Positions 58,190 to 64,000 of a stretch of DNA of 64,000 nt are shown here, piece after piece. The stretch covers positions 186,001-250,000 of the forward strand of contig JAUIRK010000708.1 of the NCBI GenBank assembly GCA_030549495.1. The letters run 5' to 3'. Position 1 is the stretch's first letter. Every line of letters begins with the position of its first letter. The notes under the pieces were generated by a model. It made no database searches and was not told the origin of the DNA. It worked only from the letters and a program-made list of their open reading frames with translations. A program made the position numbers and the translations under genes. Source of the DNA: Nectonema munidae. Lineage: Eukaryota > Nematomorpha > Nectonematoida > Nectonematidae.

Positions 58190-58295
58190 CTCTATTATAT
58201 ATATATATATCAAATTGTTTAAATGTTACTCTATAATATCGATTACTCTATTTTGTATGATTATATAGATGTACTAGTGAATAGTAAATAAATTT
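58190..58295 (+). repeat. Possible LINE/SINE 3' end with (CTTT)n tail
   Basis: Ends AATAAATTTCTTTCTTTCTT, the same kind of tail as the minus-strand LINE at 5521 (AATAAATTCTTTCTTTC). Only the tail is alike, so this may be a 3' stub of a related LINE or a dependent SINE. A (TA)n tract precedes it. Confidence 0.35.
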
Positions 58296-58309
58296 CTTTC
58301 TTTCTTCAT

Positions 58310-58426
58310 TCAGTCGACATATGTCGACTTTACAAAAATGTGAATCGTCTGCGTTTATTAATGCTTTTAAATACAAATCTTCTGCTTTATACTATATATC
58401 GTCTGATTATTCTGGTCGTTAACGGG
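58310..58426 (+). mobile_element. CGTCTGC MITE, diverged copy C
   Basis: Shares AATCGTCTGCGTTTATTAAT, TCTTCTGC and ATATCGTCTG words with the 130-bp MITEs and ends GGTCGTTAACGGG before TTAA (58427-58430). The left end is altered by a TCGACATATGTCGA palindrome. Confidence 0.5.
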
Positions 58427-58439
58427 TTAATTCAAATTT

Positions 58440-60890
58440 CTTCATTTTAACAATTGCAAAGCTAAAATTCCCAACTCTAGAGGCTACAAGCGTAGGCAAA
58501 CCGTTCATTGACTTCCTCGAGCACTTATATATTTGAAAATTTTAAAATTTATTAAAGGCATTATAATCGTATGTTTCGAAGTACTCCTTCATTTCGTTTC
58601 CAATTTTTGCACCTCTTTATAACACTTATAAAGATGAGAAAAATTAGTAAACTTTGGCGTCATCCAAATAGTTCATTTTACCTTAATTAATGATAGAGCT
58701 AAGAACATTCACTCCCAGTTATATCGTATCACAAGATAAATGAGCGTATAGCAGAGATTTGCAATTAGTTCAGGCAACGATTCCGGTTTGGTTCGGATAC
58801 CAGCAACATTCCATTTTTAATATATTTTTCAATTACGTTTGTTTTGGATACTCATTTTTATTATTTCTATATTTAATTAGAAATTTACTCACAAATGCTG
58901 AATTATTTATAGATTATTTTTACTTTATAATGATGATACCCTCCTTAAATAATATTATGTAACATATGTTGATGAATAGATTGCAGGCAAGGATTATTAT
59001 AAATCATTGAAAATAAAATTTACATCGTGTGAATGATTAGATGTACAAAAAAGCACAACTGTTAGCTTGAAATGCATACAATTTACACATATATAATAAA
59101 TTCATAGTGGCGATGAAATGAAATTGCTTCCGATAAGCACGAAATCTGCAGAATTCGGGCATCCAAAACACTAAGGGCGAACACGGACTGAAAATTTAAA
59201 TATTATTTGGGTTTCGTTCGGATAGACCAATAAAATTTTTTCCGCTTGATTTAATATGAAAGAAAATGTATGTTACAGATCTCTCGTATATAGATAGAGC
59301 ATTTGAATATTCCTCATCTTTTGTTCATATGATGAATACAGTATATTCAAACATCTTTATGTACTGATTTTGGATTTGAATTTCTTCGCATTTTTCTACT
59401 CATTATTTTAAGTCTAAAGACGAAAGTAAAAACAATATTTCTAATCAGTTTTATAGCAAATCAGATGTGCTGAAAACAGTGAGAGGCGTAGAATAAAAAA
59501 GGTTTTCATTCAAAAATGACATATGTCAATCAAAAATGTGATCGGCATTGATACATTTTTGGGATCAAGTAAATGCAATCCCTCTCGAAATCAACCAAGT
59601 AAAGATAATCGGGATATTGTCTTTACTAGATCCAATATTTTTATATAATTTTGTGTAGGTAAAAAATTTGGATTAAAAAAAGTTTTAAAAAACATTCATT
59701 TTTTTGTATAATTTTTTATTATTCCTGCTAAAATTCCAGTTAAAGGTCAAAAAACTTATCGTTGGTTTTTAGATTTCAAAAAACTCGATACCAAAGAACA
59801 AGACAACACAATAAAACAAAACACACACACCTTTGTAAATAGATAATATATTATCAATTTTGAGCGTAAGTAGTCCAGAAGATGATAATACACAAGAGAG
59901 AAGAAGCACAGTTTGAGAATACAAATTAGACTGATTTATCGATCACCTCCTTAAATAAACAGAGAAAGAAGAAAAATAGAGGACATACAACACTTTTTGG
60001 TAATGAGAAAAATTTTCAACACACATGCTACAGAGATAGATAGGGGGTGTATGTAGAAAAAGAAGGCAATGTGCTCTTTGTAGGAATGTAGATTGTAGAG
60101 AGCATGCACAAGCTTAGCTTTTAACGAGGATTTTTTTTTATCACTTCCAAGAAAAAGCTTTTAAGAGTATCGTTATACTTTAATAAAAAAATACATTGTA
60201 TATATTGGATATGAACGTATAAAACTAAAAAAGGTGACCATCATATATTAACGTCAACGAACGCGATTAGAAAAGGTCAGCCAATAGATGGCAGCCAGAT
60301 GCAACAAAAATAAAGAATAACGTCATTTCTTTCCAAAAACTGTCTACAGAGAAAATTTTTATCAAGTTAATAAGTAGTCGAAGAAATTTGATTTTTCTAT
60401 TTATGAAAAAGTCCATTTTTATTTATTAGCCATGAAAATAATTTTGCCAAATAAAAAAAAATTCGGAAGCCATATTAGAGCTTTATGATAAATATAGGAG
60501 AAGATGAAAAAATTTTCTAGGAATATAAGTTCAAATTTCTAAATGAACAGTCAATGCGATTTTTGTCAAAAATTTCAGATACCTAGATATTTTTTATATG
60601 TACCATTTAATAATAAAAAAGCATCTCTCCTGTAAGTTAAACAGATTATAGTGTAAAAAGGATCTCTTGCTTCTAGAATCCAAGTTTGAAAATGAAATCA
60701 CGCTTCGAGATATATAAGTAAAGGACTTGGTCATCTTATTCCAATATACCCAAAACAACATCATTTTGAATTCTTCTTTTTGATTTCAAATTTTCTTTAT
60801 AAATCAAGAAGTATGGGGATAACAATGAAATGTCCGCCCAGAGCTTTAGTAATCAAAGACTGTTATTACTAAGGGAGTGTGAGTTATTAC
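58440..60890. other. AT-rich region without a recognisable gene
   Basis: 2.4 kb. Short open frames lack any family motif; no repeat copy recognised. Confidence 0.45.
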
Positions 60891-60895
60891 TTTAG

Positions 60896-60990
60896 GGTAC
60901 GTAAGTAAGGTTGGTTAGATACCGGGTTTGAATAACTCAAGGTCTTGGGTTCGATCCCCCATCAAGCCTGATTTTCTCATAATTCGATAC
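60896..60990 (+). repeat. tRNA-derived SINE, copy 4
   Basis: AGGGTACGTAAGTAAGG, then TTGGTTAGATACC and TCAAGGTCTTGGGTTCGATC, CCCCATCAAGCC, ending near ATTCGATAC. It lacks the distal body seen in copies 1 and 3. Confidence 0.65.
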
Positions 60991-61385
60991 AAAAACTTTA
61001 ATAGACTGAGAAAAGAAACTAATCACGTAGACAACGTAAACATTTTTATGGCCGACAAGTGCTCCATATGTATGGATCACTTTGAGCAGCACAGCTGTAA
61101 ATGATATAACATCTAGCAGAAGTAAGATTTTGATAGTGTAGTTTATAATGAAAAAGAATATTTTCCGTGTATTACCAAGTCTCAAAGGATTGATAGGATA
61201 TAAACAGGTAAGACAAGAAAATTTGAAAAATGTCAAAGTAGGTGCGAAAAGACATCAACGATGTAAGTTGAAATTTCAATTTTGCGCTGAATTTTTGTGT
61301 ATAACAATCAAGTTCATTAATTACTAATTACGTAACAAACTCAATATTTTTCTATTATTATAATTAAATAAATTGATGCAAGAAA
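60991..61385. other. Intergenic stretch
   Basis: Nothing recognised; the minus-strand open frame 61236-60937 is partly SINE and has no family motif. Confidence 0.35.
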
Positions 61386-61387
61386 TG

Positions 61388-61508
61388 CAAAATTCTGAGA
61401 TGTTAAAAAGGAAAAAAATTCTGGGCCATTAAAAAGCGGAAAAAAATTGGGGCGTTAAAAAGGGGAAAAACTTGGGGCGTTAAAAAGGAAAAAAAAATCG
61501 GCCATTGA
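61388..61508 (+). repeat. Minisatellite, about 26-28-bp units
   Basis: Four consecutive units of the form TTGGGGCGTTAAAAAGG followed by an A-run, with variants GAGATGTTAAAAAGG and GGCCATTAAAAAGCGG. Confidence 0.65.
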
Positions 61509-61509
61509 T

Positions 61510-63760
61510 ATTTTGTATACGTCGAATGGTGACGGAAGCAATACTCGAATTTTTTTGTCTCCTTTCAGATTCCAAAAATTGATTTATTTTAATCTTCACA
61601 GTAGAAGCACGTCTCCCAATAATCATGCTACAGCTGCCTTTTCGCCCCCCTCCATTAATTTGAGAGTAGAAAAAGGTTTCACCTCTTTAACTTTTTAACC
61701 TTTGAAGTTATATGAATGGAGTACGTTTGATCAAAAATTTTGAGTGAGGTAAAATCATTCAAAAAATTTTACTCCAACGAAAAAAAAATTGTAATTATGT
61801 GCGATTCTTACATTAAAAAAATGTTAATTTCAAATGAATCTCTTCTATATGGTCGAAAGATAAAAGTATATTATTGCATTTGCATATACAATAGTAATTT
61901 TTAAAAAAATAAAAAGAAAAGTTTTAAAAAAAATATTTTTTTATAAAAAAATAAGAAAAATATAAAAAAAAGATAACTATACTTGACAGCCATTTGTTTG
62001 AATTCAAGCAGAGATAGAAGTTAAAAGAAGATTTATATATATCTGTTTAATCCACCAAATTAAAAAATGCACTAAAACAAATGCACTTCTTAATCTTGGG
62101 CTTGGCGCCAGGCATAAAGCAGAAAAGGGCAAATTTTTTTTTATCTGTTTTGTCTTTTAAAATGTATCATTTAATCAACTAACTAGAAAACTCAACTAAA
62201 CTATTATTATTGACCTTTTTTACAATAAAAAATCTTTAGTGATATTTTTATTAAACTTTTTCATAATAAAAATGGGATTGGGGAGATTAATCAATAAGTA
62301 GTAAAAAAAATGTGCAATATAAATAAAGCTATGAATAATTTATAATTAGTTATTTATTTGTTTGTTTAGTTATAGGCACTTAAAAAAAAGTAACAAAAAT
62401 TAATCATTGAAGGGGTTGTCACAGTTTTCCTTTAAATAATAAGGACGCCAAGTCAAACAGAAATCAATTTCTTCAAAAACTTCAACAATTTTGACTAATA
62501 TTTTGCTGGCATTTTAGAGCTTATTAAAAAAACATACTATACTTCTTGGAAAAAAATAATTTGAGTTGGGAAAACATATTGATATAACAAGAAGCGGCAA
62601 TGGATAAAAAAAAAAGACAACATACTCATTCTAACACAAAAATGCAAAGCGAAATGAATCAAGGCCAGCCTTGATCGCGTTACTATAATTCTCAAAGTGG
62701 ATTGGCTGGAAAAGTGATTGACGTTGAGTTATATCTCATTTGAATGCTGGCTAGGTGAGAGACATCATTGGTTGAAAAGTGAACAAAAATTAAAATGGTA
62801 TGGAAATTGTCAACGCTGTTTCTCGAAGGAAAGTTTCAAAAGACGCACGCTTTTGTACAATTAAAACAAAGAAGGTAGGAGGAGCATACCTATAGATATT
62901 GACCTTGAACAAGGCTTGGAAGCTGATTAACCCATTTGATCTAAGATAAAGCAGATGGGATTAAGTAATTAAATATATGGGTGATTCGTTAGCTAATCCA
63001 TTTAGTTAGCTCTTCAGCAACGCAACTTTTTGTATATAAACATTTAAATGCGAAAACAAACCAGTTTTCCTTCAAAAAAAATCGTAGACTTAAAATTAAA
63101 AAAAAACTGCAAATTTCACAACAGTAATTGTAGTTTTTTATTGAAGCTAATTTAAATAACTTTTCGCTTATGCTGAAACTGAAGTATACGCTTTTGAACA
63201 AGGATTAATTACAGAGGTTTAGAGTAAATTTGCTTTGTAAAAACTTTCGTGATATTTTTAATTAATTTTTAAATGAAGGAAGGAATTTATCAATAAGTAC
63301 CAAAAAGGAATTGCAAGTGAAGGATTTGTAATAGATTTTTAAACTAAGTGTTTTATTATCTAGCTTCTTTTTTTAGGTCAATGTAAGTTATTTTTCATTT
63401 TTTGGACATTTCTATTTTTAGTATGATTTGCTAAAATCCTTGTAAAGGATAGAAATAGCTATTATAGTCAACTTATCCATTTTTTTCAGTATAATTTAAA
63501 AAAAGCTAAAAGTCGCGCCATAGTTTGTTTATGAGTAAAATTATAAACATATAAATTCGTTTGAAGATTCATGTGTTAGTGATGAAAAGCCATTTTGATT
63601 AATAGATGGTTAAATAAATGATGAATGATATTAAGATTTTTTTTAAACAAAATGCAATACTAAAGAAAAAAAAGGCTTTTTTTAAACTAAATAAAATAGA
63701 GGGAAGATTATTTTAACAATATGACTTTTTGAATTGTTTTTTTTGAGAGGGCATTTTGAT
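61510..63760. other. AT-rich region without a recognisable gene
   Basis: 2.2 kb. Only a 29-base CCCATTTGATC...GCAGATGGG palindrome-like word (62931-62959) with TTAA before it stands out; it may be a vestige of the TTAA MITE family. Confidence 0.4.
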
Positions 63761-63765
63761 TTCAG

Positions 63766-63819
63766 GCGCTATCAAAGTCGTTCTCCGTATCAATTGGAAA
63801 AAGAATTAACTAGGTTAAA
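63766..63819 (+). CDS. Possible 54-bp internal exon
   Basis: TTTTGATTTCAG precedes and GTAAGA follows. The only sensible frame reads RYQSRSPYQLEKELTRLK, a charged, coding-like peptide ending one base short of a codon. Family unknown; the rest of the gene would lie beyond the window or in unrecognised exons. Confidence 0.3.
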
Positions 63820-63854
63820 GTAAGAAAATATGGTTTAATGATAATATTACCACA

Positions 63855-64000
63855 GTTTGCATCGCGACCCATAATACTTAGGTGCAATAAGACAAACTCT
63901 GATCACCGCGTTCATTTATTCAACATCGACTATTTATATGTTCTTTCTTTTTTTCTGTCACGACCCATTTCATTTTTCACGCGACCCACTGAAGGGTCGG
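63855..64000. mobile_element. hAT-like end region cut by the window border
   Basis: CATCGCGACCCATAATAC at 63862 and CACGCGACCCACTGAAGGG at 63979 resemble the GCGACCC-rich terminal region of Tip100/Charlie-type hAT elements that ends in GGTTGAGAACCACTG. The terminus itself is outside. Confidence 0.45.

Noticed and set aside
1-64000. CRISPR arrays, operons, ribosome binding sites
   Set aside because: The window is animal nuclear DNA with spliced genes; no such structures were seen.

Overview
This is nuclear DNA of an invertebrate animal. It is strongly AT-rich, with coding islands that are richer in GC, long introns with GT..AG borders, AATAAA signals, and a dense load of decayed DNA transposons (hAT, pogo/Tigger-like, piggyBac), one LINE and a tRNA-derived SINE. 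Two transposon-like protein families, at 28.3-30.1 kb and 56.2-57.8 kb, are ones I associate with arthropods and other aquatic invertebrates. A crustacean, possibly a copepod, is my best guess, but this is an inference and nothing in the window proves it.

Four host genes can be supported. (1) The dominant one is a complete sorting nexin 27 gene (SNX27) on the + strand, 26352-45863. I could join eight exons with consistent phase into 584 codons with PDZ, PX and FERM-like domains. (2) An N6AMT1/HEMK2-type methyltransferase, intronless in this reading, lies on the minus strand inside SNX27 intron 6 (41360-42115). (3) A single-exon ubiquitin C-terminal hydrolase of the UCHL3/UCHL1 type lies on the minus strand (52111-52875) with its catalytic residues present. 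(4) A divergent, intronless seven-helix receptor lies on the + strand (20364-21251). A few short splice-bounded open stretches (14.4 kb, 16.6-16.8 kb, 63.8 kb) may be further exons.

Layout: 0-13 kb holds SINE and MITE copies, a piggyBac relic (3.6-4.5 kb) and a 5'-truncated LINE (5.5-8.5 kb) between unusually long direct repeats. 12-18 kb holds a hAT MITE with an exact 8-bp target duplication, a second SINE, a 150-bp tandem array and a dispersed palindromic repeat. 20-21.5 kb is the receptor. 22-25 kb is hAT relics, one interrupted by another hAT MITE. 26-46 kb is SNX27, whose introns hold two near-identical 130-bp TTAA-flanked MITEs in opposite orientation, a SINE, an unnamed transposon-like gene, a T-rich tract that looks like poor sequence, a hAT deletion derivative and the nested N6AMT1. 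50.2-52.0 kb is a nearly intact pogo-like element, next to UCHL3. 53-64 kb holds further hAT MITEs, the second transposon-like family, a SINE, a minisatellite and hAT end sequence at the right border.

The host genes do not form a pathway: retromer-linked endosomal recycling (SNX27), eRF1 methylation (N6AMT1), ubiquitin processing (UCHL3) and signalling (receptor) are independent. What ties the window together is transposon insertion into and around them.
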